Notes under the pieces: generated by a model
Database searches by the model: none
Seen by the model: only the letters and a program-made list of their open reading frames with translations
What the model was told of the DNA's origin: nothing
Part shown: piece after piece, positions 50,214 through 58,979 of the stretch
Position numbering within the stretch: the stretch's first letter is position 1
How the letters are laid out: each line of letters begins with the position of its first letter
Position numbers and translations under genes: made by a program
Assembly: GCF_007954355.1 (NCBI RefSeq)
Contig: NZ_VOLR01000020.1
Span: forward strand, 24,108-88,107
DNA length: 64,000 nt
Source of the DNA: Colwellia hornerae
Lineage (GTDB): Bacteria > Pseudomonadota > Gammaproteobacteria > Enterobacterales > Alteromonadaceae
Reading direction: 5' to 3'

Positions 50214-50921
50214 TTAGTTCAACATTTCAATGTAATCGCCTTTCATAAGCTGATAACACTCGCAAGCTTGTAACTCTAGACCTTTGCGATCAAGTATATG
50301 GATATTCCCTCGGCTATAGCTAATTAACTTTTTATCTTTTAATGAACCAGCAGCCAAGGTTATGCCACTTCTGCGGACCCCAAGCATGTCAGCAAGAAAC
50401 AGATGGGTAAGATGTAAATGATGAGAATGCGCCCTATCATCGGTTATTAGCAACCAACGAGCAAGCCGAGGTTCTATTTGATGAAATCTCATGCAGACCA
50501 ATGATTGTGAGCATTGCATAAGTAAAATATAGAGATAATCATTAAGTCTTTTTAACAAGAGAGGAAATTTTTCTAGTTGATAATTAAATTGCGTAACAGA
50601 TAAACGTAGCGCAGTTCCTGAACCATGAACAACAGCTCGTTCGGGTGCTGTGTTTATACCTAAAATGTTGAAAATGCCCAACATGCCTTCATTGCCAATG
50701 ATGCATAATTCAAGCGGCGGGTGTTCAGTTCCAGATGTTACCAGTGAAATATACCCGGTTAATGGATAAAATATATAGTTACTACACTGACCGCGCTCAT
50801 ACAATATGTCACCACAGGTTAAATTAACTATGTCGCATTGCGCTAGGATAGTTTTTTGCAGGTTATCAGGCAGTCCATCTAATAGCTTATTGGTGACTTC
50901 TTGCTTTTCTTTTGAGTGCAT
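50214..50921 (-). CDS. Crp/Fnr-family regulator, copy 1
   Basis: 235-residue regulator: N-terminal cyclic-nucleotide-binding-like fold with LTCGDILYERGQCSNYIFYPLTGYISL and a C-terminal winged HTH (TLFLADMLGVRRSGITLAAGSLK) of the Crp_2 type. It lacks the Fnr cysteine set and the cAMP-binding residues of E. coli Crp, so the signal is unknown. Dyad site F with a -10 box lies upstream, suggesting auto-regulation. A paralogue is at 51304-52068. Confidence 0.9.
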   Translation of the reverse strand: MHSKEKQEVTNKLLDGLPDNLQKTILAQCDIVNLTCGDILYERGQCSNYIFYPLTGYISLVTSGTEHPPLELCIIGNEGMLGIFNILGINTAPERAVVHGSGTALRLSVTQFNYQLEKFPLLLKRLNDYLYILLMQCSQSLVCMRFHQIEPRLARWLLITDDRAHSHHLHLTHLFLADMLGVRRSGITLAAGSLKDKKLISYSRGNIHILDRKGLELQACECYQLMKGDYIEMLN

Positions 50922-51017
50922 TTTTTGATCTCGAATACAGAAAAAGATGATATTGTGTTAAATAATCAAGATTAATAACGCCAATGAGCAAGTGTAAGCC
51001 TAATAATGTTTTGCTTC

Positions 51018-51033
51018 TGTGCGGTGGCAAACA
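51018..51033 (-). promoter_or_regulatory. Crp-type dyad, site F (Crp/Fnr copy 1)
   Basis: Minus strand TGTTTG-CCAC-CGCACA, then 21 bp and -10 TACACT (complement of 50991-50996). Centre near -41. Confidence 0.65.
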
Positions 51034-51108
51034 CTTCCCGCTAAGATAACCTTATCAATAAAATGAATATGCAAAAAAAACGGTTAAGGGTTTTACACTC
51101 GCGATATC

Positions 51109-51136
51109 TTTATTGTTTATTGTTTATTGTTTATTG
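51109..51136. repeat. Tandem repeat of TTTATTG, four copies
   Basis: Four exact heptamers in the leader/3' region between the two Crp/Fnr genes. Same unit length as the repeat at 29394-29441. Confidence 0.85.
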
Positions 51137-51303
51137 TTACAGCGATAAAAATGACCGTTAAGTATCATGACTATGCTGTTAGGTAACGATAGTGACTGAC
51201 TTTTCCTTGCCATATGTTGTAATAACAATATATGGCAGCGGTATAAATAGAGCGTTTATCGTCATTGATCGCCACAGTTGATAAACGTGATGATTAACCT
51301 TGA

Positions 51304-52068
51304 TTAAAGATTAATGACGTTTTGTGAATGATAATAAAATTTTTCGTTGCCATGAGGTAGTAATCGGTCAGTTTCTTTTTTTACGACCGCGTAGCATTCA
51401 CAACTCAATTGTTCGAGTTTCTGCCTATTTAACACGGTAATATGGCCGCGATGATAATCGATAACGCCCAACTTCTGGAGTTTTCCTGCGGCTTCTGTCA
51501 CGCCTTCGCGGCGTACGCCTAGCATATTAGCAATCAGTTCTTGGGTCATCGTTAGGTTATTATCCGGTAAACGGTCGAGTGACAGTAAAAGCCAACGACA
51601 CAATTGTTGATCAATCGTATGGTGGCGATTACATACTGCAGTCTGTGACATTTGGGTAATAAGCGATTGGGTATAACGAAGCATTAAACCTAACAACTTT
51701 CCATGACGATGGAACTCTTCGGTTAACCGCTTCCCTTTAAGCCGATATGCATAGCCTGCGCTTTGGATGACAGCCCGGCTAGACGTACTTTCACCCCCCA
51801 TAAACAAAGCAATACCAACAACCCCTTCATTACCTACCACAGATATTTCTGCCGAAGCCCCACTCTCCATCACATATAATAACGACACAATGGAGTCAAC
51901 GGGAAAGTACACATTAGCGAGCGTGTCGCCAGCTTCATACATCACCTCTCCTAACTCTAATTTCACTAACTCAACAAAAGGAAAAAGTCGTTCTTTTACT
52001 TCATCAGGTAAGACAGATAACAGGTGATTTTGTAAAGGAGTGATCTTGGTGTCGATGATTTTTTGCAT
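51304..52068 (-). CDS. Crp/Fnr-family regulator, copy 2
   Basis: 254 residues, paralogous to copy 1 but more basic near the end. cNMP-like fold (LELGEVMYEAGDTLANVYFPVDSIVSLLYVM), a long dimer helix, and HTH TQELIANMLGVRREGVTEAAGKLQ. The recognition helix sequence VRREGVTEAAGKL differs from VRRSGITLAAGSL of copy 1, so both may bind related dyads. No Fnr-type cysteines. Dyad site G lies 81 bp upstream. Confidence 0.9.
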   Translation of the reverse strand: MQKIIDTKITPLQNHLLSVLPDEVKERLFPFVELVKLELGEVMYEAGDTLANVYFPVDSIVSLLYVMESGASAEISVVGNEGVVGIALFMGGESTSSRAVIQSAGYAYRLKGKRLTEEFHRHGKLLGLMLRYTQSLITQMSQTAVCNRHHTIDQQLCRWLLLSLDRLPDNNLTMTQELIANMLGVRREGVTEAAGKLQKLGVIDYHRGHITVLNRQKLEQLSCECYAVVKKETDRLLPHGNEKFYYHSQNVINL

Positions 52069-52148
52069 AGTCTAAGCGTCCCTTCTTTAAAATTGAATGA
52101 GCTGCTGGAAATTACAATGGTACGTTAACAGAAGTAAAGTTATTGCTC

Positions 52149-52164
52149 TGTTCGATACCGTACA
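52149..52164 (-). promoter_or_regulatory. Crp-type dyad, site G (Crp/Fnr copy 2)
   Basis: Minus strand TGTACG-GTAT-CGAACA, 81 bp before the start of copy 2. The half-sites are nearly symmetric. No clear -10 box at 21-22 bp. Confidence 0.6.
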
Positions 52165-52376
52165 CACTACTCTTTCTTGAGGTAATAAGTAAAAAAAGTC
52201 TATTTACCAGCAATAAATACTCATTTCACTACAAATACATGCCCTTAATTTAAATAACAGTATAAAAAACAACAATAACATCTAAATAAAGAAATATAGA
52301 ATTGGATATTTTCAATGGGCTAACTAAATATTAGCCCATTAGCTTGAAGATAAACAATAAGGTGATAATTAGGTTA

Positions 52377-52392
52377 TGTGTGGCACCGTACA
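52377..52392 (+). promoter_or_regulatory. Crp-type dyad, site B (usp)
   Basis: TGTGTG-GCAC-CGTACA, 183 bp before the usp start. It belongs to a 45-bp block (52373-52417) shared at 37 positions with the prpD upstream block. Confidence 0.65.
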
Positions 52393-52575
52393 GATGTATT
52401 TTTACGTTAAGTGCAAAATGCTTATATAGTCTTCGTTATTATAATTGTATTAGTTAATTGATGGATAACACCATGAACATTTTTTACGATGTAAAAGACC
52501 TAGCGTTATTAAAGACAAGTAGTAAGAACAGCACGTTATTAACAAAACATTAAAATTTAAGAAAAGGAAATTTTT

Positions 52576-53028
52576 ATGTATAAGCATATCTTATTTGCCA
52601 CAGAACTTAATGAAACAAAAAGCTATATTGAGGATAAAGTAGCGCAGTTACAGCAATTCACGAAAGCAAAACTCAGTATTATTCATGTGGTAGAGCCTTT
52701 ACCTAATGTTTATTATGGTGGAGCACTTGGTGTTGTTCCAGGCCCTGATCCTATTGGCAGTTTAGGCAATACAAAATTATTAGAAGAACGAGCCAAAGAA
52801 GTATTACAACCTTTAGCTAATCGGCTCAATAGGACCGAGCAAAACCTACATATATCTATCGGGCACATTAGTGAAGAAATATTAGCTTTTGCAGAGCACG
52901 AAAATGTTGATTTAATTATAACAGGCAGCCATGGTATACATGGCTTTCGCCTATTATTAGGATCTACCGCCAATGCCATTTTACACGGCGCAAAATGTGA
53001 TGTACTAGCTGTACGTTATAAAGAATAG
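52576..53028 (+). CDS. Universal stress protein, UspA family
   Basis: Single-domain 150-residue USP. The ATP-binding-type loop is NVDLIITGSHGIHGFRLLLGSTANAILHGAKCDVLAVR (residues 113-148), with the G-2x-G-9x-G(S/T) spacing, suggesting an ATP-binding member. AAAGGAAA precedes the ATG. It has dyad site B far upstream and is codirectional with acnA. Confidence 0.93.
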   Translation: MYKHILFATELNETKSYIEDKVAQLQQFTKAKLSIIHVVEPLPNVYYGGALGVVPGPDPIGSLGNTKLLEERAKEVLQPLANRLNRTEQNLHISIGHISEEILAFAEHENVDLIITGSHGIHGFRLLLGSTANAILHGAKCDVLAVRYKE

Positions 53029-53275
53029 AAACAATCGATTAAACAAATAAATATAAGGCGTTGAGCACTTTGTTGATGAAATCTGCTATGTGCTATCCAA
53101 TCAATTTAGCCACATATAATCGAACACCTTACGGATTGTTATGTAAACAGTCACCGCTCTCTTATTTTTAGCCTCTACAGTAAAGTGTTGTCCTAGTATG
53201 TTAGGGTATATTTAATAAGCTTAACGTGATGCGCGACACCCATATAATGAATACTTTTAATGGAGATAACGACTA

Positions 53276-56014
53276 ATGGCCAACTCTATACAATCTTTAA
53301 AGCAGCTTGAAATTAATGGTGAAATTTGTCAATACCACAGTTTTGATGGTTTGGCAGATAAGTATGACCTTTCACGTTTGCCTTTTGCCGCTAAAATCCT
53401 TTTAGAAAACTTATTACGGCATGCGGATAGTGATTTTGTCGAACAAGGGGATATTGAAACCTTAGCCAATTGGGATGTAGACAACTGGCAGGATACTGAA
53501 ATTGCTTTTGTACCGGCTCGCGTAATTTTGCAAGACTTTACTGGGGTACCCGCCGTAGTGGACTTAGCAGCTATGCGTGATGCGATAGTAAAAATGGGTG
53601 GAAAAGCAGACAAGATAAACCCATTAAATCCAGTCGAATTGGTGATCGACCATTCAGTTATGGTCGATGTGTTTGGTCAAGCTGATGCGCTGGAAAAAAA
53701 CACCGAGATTGAGTTTCAACGTAATCGGGAACGTTACCAGTTCTTACGCTGGGGTCAGCAAAGTTTTGATAATTTTAAAGTGGTACCTCCGGGCCGTGGT
53801 ATTGTCCATCAGGTAAATCTCGAATATTTAGCCCGCGTCGTGTTTAAAAAGCCAGACGAAAACAATTTACTTTACCCAGATACTTTGGTTGGCACCGATT
53901 CACATACCACGATGATTAATGGCTTAGGGGTGTTGGGTTGGGGAGTCGGCGGTATCGAAGCTGAAGCCGCTATGTTAGGCCAACCAGTCACCATGTTAAT
54001 ACCTGAAATTGTTGGCTTTGAATTAACGGGAAAATTACCTGCGGGGACTACAGCAACTGACTTAGTCTTAACCGTAACTGAACAATTACGTGCTGCAGGT
54101 GTGGTCGGTAAGTTTGTCGAATTCTTTGGTAGCGGCGTAAATGAACTGACCTTGGCCGACCGAGCAACCATAGCCAATATGGCGCCCGAGTATGGGGCGA
54201 CTTGTGGCATTTTCCCCATTGATCATCAAACCACCGATTATCTGCAATTAACCGGGCGTGACAGTGAACATATTGAACGTGTCGAGTCTTATTTAAAAAC
54301 CATGGATATGTGGGGAACGCAGTCTCAACAGCATGCTGTTTATCATAGCCGGTTATCATTAACACTGGATGATGTAGTACCTTCTATTGCTGGGCCTAAA
54401 CGTCCACAGGACAGAATTTCACTGGACCGTGCCGGTCTTGCTTATCGTGACTGGTTAGCTTTACAACACGGTATTAAACAAGCAGGTTCGAGCGAAAGTG
54501 AAAGTGGCTTTGAAAGTGAAGGCGGACAACCTTCGTTGCTGTTACCTGTTAGTAATGAAGATTCAGGTGTTCCCTGTCAGTATGCTGATAAAGACTTTGT
54601 ATTAAAACACGGTGCCGTGGTGATAGCAGCAATCACCAGTTGTACTAACACCTCAAATCCATCGGTATTAATTGCCGCTGGATTGTTAGCCAGAAATGCT
54701 CGGCTGCGAGGATTAACGGTAAAACCTTGGGTAAAAACCAGTTTTGCACCGGGTTCACAAGTGGTCACTGATTATCTGCTTAAATCCGGTTTAAATGAGG
54801 ACTTAGATGCTCTTGGTTTTCAGCTAGTGGGGTACGGTTGTACTACTTGTATTGGTAATTCAGGCCCTTTACCTACCGAAATTAGCGACGCTATTCATCA
54901 TGGCGATTTGTCTGTTACCTCTGTTTTATCGGGTAATCGTAACTTTGAAGGTCGTATTCATCCAGAAGTGCAGGCTAATTATTTAGCCTCTCCTCCTCTG
55001 GTCATTGCCTATGCTTTAGCGGGTAATATGAAGATAGATATTACCACGGGCTCACTAGGTGATGACCCTTCAGGTAAACCGGTTTATTTACATGACATCT
55101 GGCCAGATAGTCAGGAAATTAAACAAGTTATAGAAAAAGTTATCGACAGTTCGATGTTTATCTCACGATATGAAGATGTTTATAGCGGTAATAAAGACTG
55201 GCAAGCGCTAGATATAGTACAAAGTGACAAGTATGATTGGCCAGCTTCTACCTACGTCAAATTACCACCATTTTTTAATAATATTAGCGCAAAAATACCC
55301 GATATTCAGCCAATTAAAAATGCTCGATGTTTATTAAAGCTGGGTGATAGTGTTACCACTGACCATATATCTCCTGCCGGTTCCATTGCGCTAGATAGCC
55401 CCGCGGCTGAGTATTTACAAAGTGAAGGCGTCTCACCCAAAGACTTTAATTCTTATGGCTCAAGACGCGGTAATCATGAAGTTATGATGCGTGGTACCTT
55501 TGCCAATGTGCGTTTACGTAATTTATTAGCGCCTGGCACTGAGGGCTGTTGGACGCGTATGATGCCATCAGGTGAAAAAATGAGTGTCTTTGATGCTGCG
55601 ATGCAATATCAAACAAAAAATATTGCCTCGGTTGTCTTAGCTGGAAAAGAATACGGTACCGGCAGTTCCCGTGATTGGGCCGCCAAGGGACCGGCTTTAT
55701 TGGGCGTTAAAGCGGTTATTGCGCAAAGTTATGAACGTATTCATCGCTCTAATCTGGTCGGTATGGGGATATTGCCACTGCAGTTTATGCCTGGTGATGA
55801 TGCCGAGTCATTAAAACTGACCGGTGAAGAGCAATTCAGTATTCCTGCAGTGAGCACGGGTCAGAAAACGGTGAAAGTGTCGGTTAAAACTAAAGATGGC
55901 GGTGAGCGTATTTTTGAAGTAAAAATTCGCATTGATACACCAAACGAATTTAAATATTATCAACATGGTGGCATATTGCACTATGTGCTGCGTAATTTAG
56001 CGGCGACAAGCTAG
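53276..56014 (+). CDS. acnA: Aconitate hydratase A
   Basis: TCA-cycle 4Fe-4S enzyme converting citrate to isocitrate; AcnA-type also binds mRNA. 912 residues. Cluster ligands fall in SCTNTSNP (Cys456) and GYGCTTCIGN (Cys522, Cys525), with the same 66-residue spacing as E. coli AcnA. YGTGSSRDWAAKGP is the swivel-domain motif. A Ser/Glu-rich linker GSSESESGFESEGGQPS (about 401-418) precedes the middle domain and is low-complexity. GGAG precedes ATG 53276. No TGTGTG-type dyad precedes it. Confidence 0.96.
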   Translation: MANSIQSLKQLEINGEICQYHSFDGLADKYDLSRLPFAAKILLENLLRHADSDFVEQGDIETLANWDVDNWQDTEIAFVPARVILQDFTGVPAVVDLAAMRDAIVKMGGKADKINPLNPVELVIDHSVMVDVFGQADALEKNTEIEFQRNRERYQFLRWGQQSFDNFKVVPPGRGIVHQVNLEYLARVVFKKPDENNLLYPDTLVGTDSHTTMINGLGVLGWGVGGIEAEAAMLGQPVTMLIPEIVGFELTGKLPAGTTATDLVLTVTEQLRAAGVVGKFVEFFGSGVNELTLADRATIANMAPEYGATCGIFPIDHQTTDYLQLTGRDSEHIERVESYLKTMDMWGTQSQQHAVYHSRLSLTLDDVVPSIAGPKRPQDRISLDRAGLAYRDWLALQHGIKQAGSSESESGFESEGGQPSLLLPVSNEDSGVPCQYADKDFVLKHGAVVIAAITSCTNTSNPSVLIAAGLLARNARLRGLTVKPWVKTSFAPGSQVVTDYLLKSGLNEDLDALGFQLVGYGCTTCIGNSGPLPTEISDAIHHGDLSVTSVLSGNRNFEGRIHPEVQANYLASPPLVIAYALAGNMKIDITTGSLGDDPSGKPVYLHDIWPDSQEIKQVIEKVIDSSMFISRYEDVYSGNKDWQALDIVQSDKYDWPASTYVKLPPFFNNISAKIPDIQPIKNARCLLKLGDSVTTDHISPAGSIALDSPAAEYLQSEGVSPKDFNSYGSRRGNHEVMMRGTFANVRLRNLLAPGTEGCWTRMMPSGEKMSVFDAAMQYQTKNIASVVLAGKEYGTGSSRDWAAKGPALLGVKAVIAQSYERIHRSNLVGMGILPLQFMPGDDAESLKLTGEEQFSIPAVSTGQKTVKVSVKTKDGGERIFEVKIRIDTPNEFKYYQHGGILHYVLRNLAATS

Positions 56015-56065
56015 CGTAGTTACTCTTTCTTGATTATTTTCACGAGAACTATTTACCAATAACAA

Positions 56066-56099
56066 TGAACAGGTCATATCAGTGCCCTGTTCAATTTTT
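56066..56099 (+). terminator. Terminator of acnA
   Basis: TGAACAGG pairs with CCTGTTCA around 12 nt, followed by ATTTTT. It is 52 bp after the stop. Confidence 0.75.
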
Positions 56100-56229
56100 C
56101 ATTAGTGGAGCAATATTTTTTAAAATATTGACATCATATTTTAACTATATATATACCTGTAATTTATTCAGATTATGATGCTATTTTTTATAGGAAGACC
56201 TTCGAGTAAATCTTTCAAGATCTTACACC

Positions 56230-56273
56230 GCTTGCTTTGTAAGTAAATGCTTGACTAACAAAGCAAGCCTTTT
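56230..56273. terminator. Second stem-loop between acnA and PRC-barrel copy 2
   Basis: An 11-bp perfect stem with a 17-nt loop and a short T-run on the plus strand. Confidence 0.55.
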
Positions 56274-56372
56274 CTGAAAGAATTTTTCAGGAAGAGAAGT
56301 TAACGATAGCCTATTTATATTTCCCCTTATGATGAGATCTCTTTAATAAACACCATTAAATGCCTTCACTAC

Positions 56373-57149
56373 TTATAATCTATCTTTTAAATCGTCTGCG
56401 TATTTTGAATCTTGGGAAATTTCAGAGTACTTGCGCAGATGAACTTCATACTGAAGGTCAGCAAGTCGTTCTAAATCAAATGGCGGACTTTCCTTTATTT
56501 TCTGAGCGCTGACGTTAACCGTTATAGAACCTTCAGCCCAATTTACCGTTTTAATTGACTGGTGATAAATGAGAACTTTATCTCCACCCGGTAACCAATT
56601 ACGCGTATCTACAACAATATAGGGAATGGTCCAATCTTCGTCATTCAAAATAAAATCTGCAATATGACCAATTTTTTGGTCTGTGGCGTGAATTTCATAG
56701 CCCTTGACCTCATTGGTTGATCGCAAATGTCTATCTTCCGCTTTAACCTGACTTTCATCTTTGAGTACGTTAGCGTCTACTAAGGACTTTGAATTTGGAT
56801 AGTTTTCCCATAACGCCTTGTTCATCCAATGATTACCATAACCATAATATTTGAATAGTTCTGATTCATATAAATGAGATATCGGTTGATTTTCATTAAG
56901 GGAGGGACTATTTTTAATCCCTTCTCGCGTTAAATTAATTGGGAATTGTTGCAGCTCCCAGTTCGGTTTATTTAATGATATAGGACTGATTAATATTTTT
57001 CGTCCACCGGGCAACCATTTGTTAGTATCAGCCACCATATAGCGCACTACCCATAATTGATCATCAAAGAGAAAATCTTTACAGCGCCCTATTTCCTCAT
57101 CAATACCTTGAAGTTGAAAACGTATAATTTCATTGAGACTTCGTAACAT
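56373..57149 (-). CDS. Two-PRC-barrel protein, copy 2
   Basis: 258 residues, clear paralogue of 48994-49722 over the whole length: MLRSLNEIIRFQLQGIDEEIGRC at the start, a second barrel near 145-205 with HIADFILNDEDWTIPYIVVDT, and the C-terminal ISVNV-like tail extended by about 15 charged residues (SQDSKYADDLKDRL). AGAGGT precedes the ATG. Dyad site D with a TAAAAT -10 lies 200 bp upstream. Function unknown. Confidence 0.87.
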   Translation of the reverse strand: MLRSLNEIIRFQLQGIDEEIGRCKDFLFDDQLWVVRYMVADTNKWLPGGRKILISPISLNKPNWELQQFPINLTREGIKNSPSLNENQPISHLYESELFKYYGYGNHWMNKALWENYPNSKSLVDANVLKDESQVKAEDRHLRSTNEVKGYEIHATDQKIGHIADFILNDEDWTIPYIVVDTRNWLPGGDKVLIYHQSIKTVNWAEGSITVNVSAQKIKESPPFDLERLADLQYEVHLRKYSEISQDSKYADDLKDRL

Positions 57150-57349
57150 TGTCTTATACCTCTATTTTCCTAAATGTTTTATTTTCTAATAAGTAATGCC
57201 ATAGGATGTAGGGTAAAGACAATCAAATGAGCCATATATTTTGTTGCTCATCTATTAACTTTAATGCTCATTCTGTTAATAATTTACATTGTTACCCTGA
57301 GACAATAGATATAACCTGAACATTTTATATGTTTCAGTTACCTGATGTA

Positions 57350-57365
57350 TGTTCGCCAACGCACT
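57350..57365 (-). promoter_or_regulatory. Crp-type dyad, site D (PRC-barrel copy 2)
   Basis: Minus strand AGTGCG-TTGG-CGAACA, then 22 bp and -10 TAAAAT (complement of 57322-57327). Confidence 0.7.
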
Positions 57366-57396
57366 TTACAGATAAGATATCTACTTAAAGGCAGCG

Positions 57397-57906
57397 CTAA
57401 AGTGGTGGAACGGTAATTTCTGTTTGACGAATTTCAACCAGGGGACAAACACTGGCTACTTTCTTGTGATATACCTCAATCTGGTGATCAGCAGGAACAT
57501 CTAACATCATTAACACTTGGCCATTATTGATTGCGGTTTCGCAGGCGACCTTCTCCTGATCGCTCAGACCAGCCCCTATCATACCTGATACCCAAGCACC
57601 AAAACCCGCACCTGCAACCGTAAAACCTAAAACCGCAGCACCACCAAGGGCTAAGCCTGTTGCCGGAAGGGTTATAACAGCCAGCCCAGCCAACAAGCCG
57701 GTAGTGCCACCAGCAATAACACCACGTTTTATCGCCGGGTATAAATCGGAGTTATCCAGTGCATCCGCTTTGGGGAGGTCACTTAAATCAATTTTATCGT
57801 TTGCAATTATATGCATTTGGCGATCGGCAATGCCATCAGCACGAAAAAGATTTACCAATTCACTTGCAACTTTAACATCGGGGGCTAAAAAATAAATTCG
57901 TTTCAT
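57397..57906 (-). CDS. Glycine-rich stress-type membrane protein
   Basis: 169 residues. An N-terminal sensory or general-stress-like domain begins MKRIYFLAPDVKVASELVNL, followed by a glycine-rich hydrophobic region of two segments (about 68-112) and a C-terminal soluble part with VLMMLDVPADHQIEVY. The two hydrophobic segments look like a glycine-zipper hairpin. Such proteins occur with USP and PRC-barrel genes; no function is known. AGGAG precedes the ATG. Dyad site E with TATGAT is upstream. Confidence 0.75.
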   Translation of the reverse strand: MKRIYFLAPDVKVASELVNLFRADGIADRQMHIIANDKIDLSDLPKADALDNSDLYPAIKRGVIAGGTTGLLAGLAVITLPATGLALGGAAVLGFTVAGAGFGAWVSGMIGAGLSDQEKVACETAINNGQVLMMLDVPADHQIEVYHKKVASVCPLVEIRQTEITVPPL

Positions 57907-58506
57907 TTCTTACTCCTATATGCAATCCAAATAGCCAAAAATTTATGATGTTAATGCGCAATGAACTGCAGTATTTGATTAAAATAATTGAATACTTTAA
58001 AAATAAAAATAAAAATAACAAGGGAGAGTTGTAATAATTTCCCTAGCGATACACTGGATGTAATATCCATATATCATCATAAATTGACTTCCATCCATTG
58101 TCTGTACGTTGTCACACATTGTTTAATAAAGTGTTTTAAAGTTATAAATCATATTGCTTAAGCTATGATAGACAGCGTCAAAATTTATTCTCTCCTCATC
58201 GATTAGGTCTTAACTAACGACAAGCTGGTTGATCTGTATCAACGTTAATCCAGATAAACTAGCACTCTATACCAAGGGTAACTAGACTAAAAATTAATCA
58301 ATCAGTGAAAGCTACTATCTATAGCTTTTCCAAGGTATCTGTTTAATTTATTCTGCTATTTAATGAATGGCCATTGATATTATTATAAATTTTCTTGTAC
58401 TTTATCGATATCAATGCGCAAGAATCGATTCTCACTTATTTTCATATAGCCCAGAGTCTTAACTAGCTGTTTAATAATTCAACCCAAAAATAACTAAGGA
58501 ATAACA
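57907..58506. other. 600-bp gap with dyad site E
   Basis: Divergent region before the cytochrome gene. It contains site E (58103-58118) and its -10 box. A small repeat TGGATGTAATATCCA (58056-58070) is present. I see no gene. Confidence 0.55.
58103..58118 (-). promoter_or_regulatory. Crp-type dyad, site E (glycine-rich membrane protein)
   Basis: Minus strand TGTGTG-ACAA-CGTACA, then 21 bp and -10 TATGAT (complement of 58076-58081). Confidence 0.75.
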
Positions 58507-58962
58507 ATGAAATACTTTCTATTGAGTTTATTTATCGTTATGTCATTAACGCTGTTCAGTTGTGATGAAGGGGTTGATTCCCCAAGAGGCTTTAGCCTAC
58601 CTAAAGGCAGTATTGAAGCAGGAAAAATAGTTTTCTTAAAGTATAAATGTTTAGCCTGTCACACACTCAAAGGTATTGAGGACACTAGTATTGCAAAGCA
58701 GCAAACCATTTTTATTGCTCTTGGTGGTAAAAAAACGAAAATAGTGACTTATGCTGAATTAGTTACTTCTATCATTAATCCATCCCATAAATTTTCAAAT
58801 TTAGAGTTACCTGAGTTTAGAACACCTCAAGGTGAATCAAAGATGAAGGTCTTTAACGATGAGATGACTGTTACTGAACTCATTGATTTAGTATCGTTTT
58901 TACAAGCTAACTATTCATTAAAACCTTATCAACAAACCAGGTATCAATATTATCCACATTAA
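58507..58962 (+). CDS. Haem c lipoprotein
   Basis: 151 residues. Signal peptide ends in a lipobox, LTLFSC, so Cys19 is probably lipidated. One haem attachment site CLACH lies near 55-59, and a possible distal Met in PQGESKMKVF or similar, so it is likely a mono-haem class I-type cytochrome. The redox partner is not known. AAGGA precedes the ATG. It ends 17 bp before the beta-CASP gene, which suggests a joint transcript. Confidence 0.82.
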   Translation: MKYFLLSLFIVMSLTLFSCDEGVDSPRGFSLPKGSIEAGKIVFLKYKCLACHTLKGIEDTSIAKQQTIFIALGGKKTKIVTYAELVTSIINPSHKFSNLELPEFRTPQGESKMKVFNDEMTVTELIDLVSFLQANYSLKPYQQTRYQYYPH

Positions 58963-58979
58963 AAGGTATGGGAGTTAAC

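Larger units (their letters stand above)
50922..51303. other. Gap between the two Crp/Fnr genes
   Basis: 382 bp holding dyad site F (51018-51033), four tandem TTTATTG copies (51109-51136), a hairpin TGCCATAT/ATATGGCA (51208-51237, stem extends inward to an AATA loop) and an inverted repeat CGTTTATC/GATAAACG (51253-51287). The last two lie after the copy 2 stop and may terminate it. Confidence 0.55.
52069..52575. other. Divergent gap between Crp/Fnr copy 2 and usp
   Basis: 507 bp. Contains dyad G (52149-52164), a perfect 10-bp stem AATGGGCTAA/TTAGCCCATT (52314-52323 and 52331-52340) and dyad B within the 52373-52417 block. No additional gene is seen. Confidence 0.6.
56015..56372. other. Convergent gap after acnA
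   Basis: 358 bp holding the acnA terminator (56066-56099) and a second strong stem GCTTGCTTTGT/ACAAAGCAAGC (56230-56240 with 56258-56268) followed by CTTTTC. No gene is seen. Confidence 0.6.

Noticed and set aside
53029..53275. A TGTGTG-N4-CGTACA dyad before acnA
   Set aside because: Searched by eye; nothing matches both halves, so acnA is not listed in the regulon.
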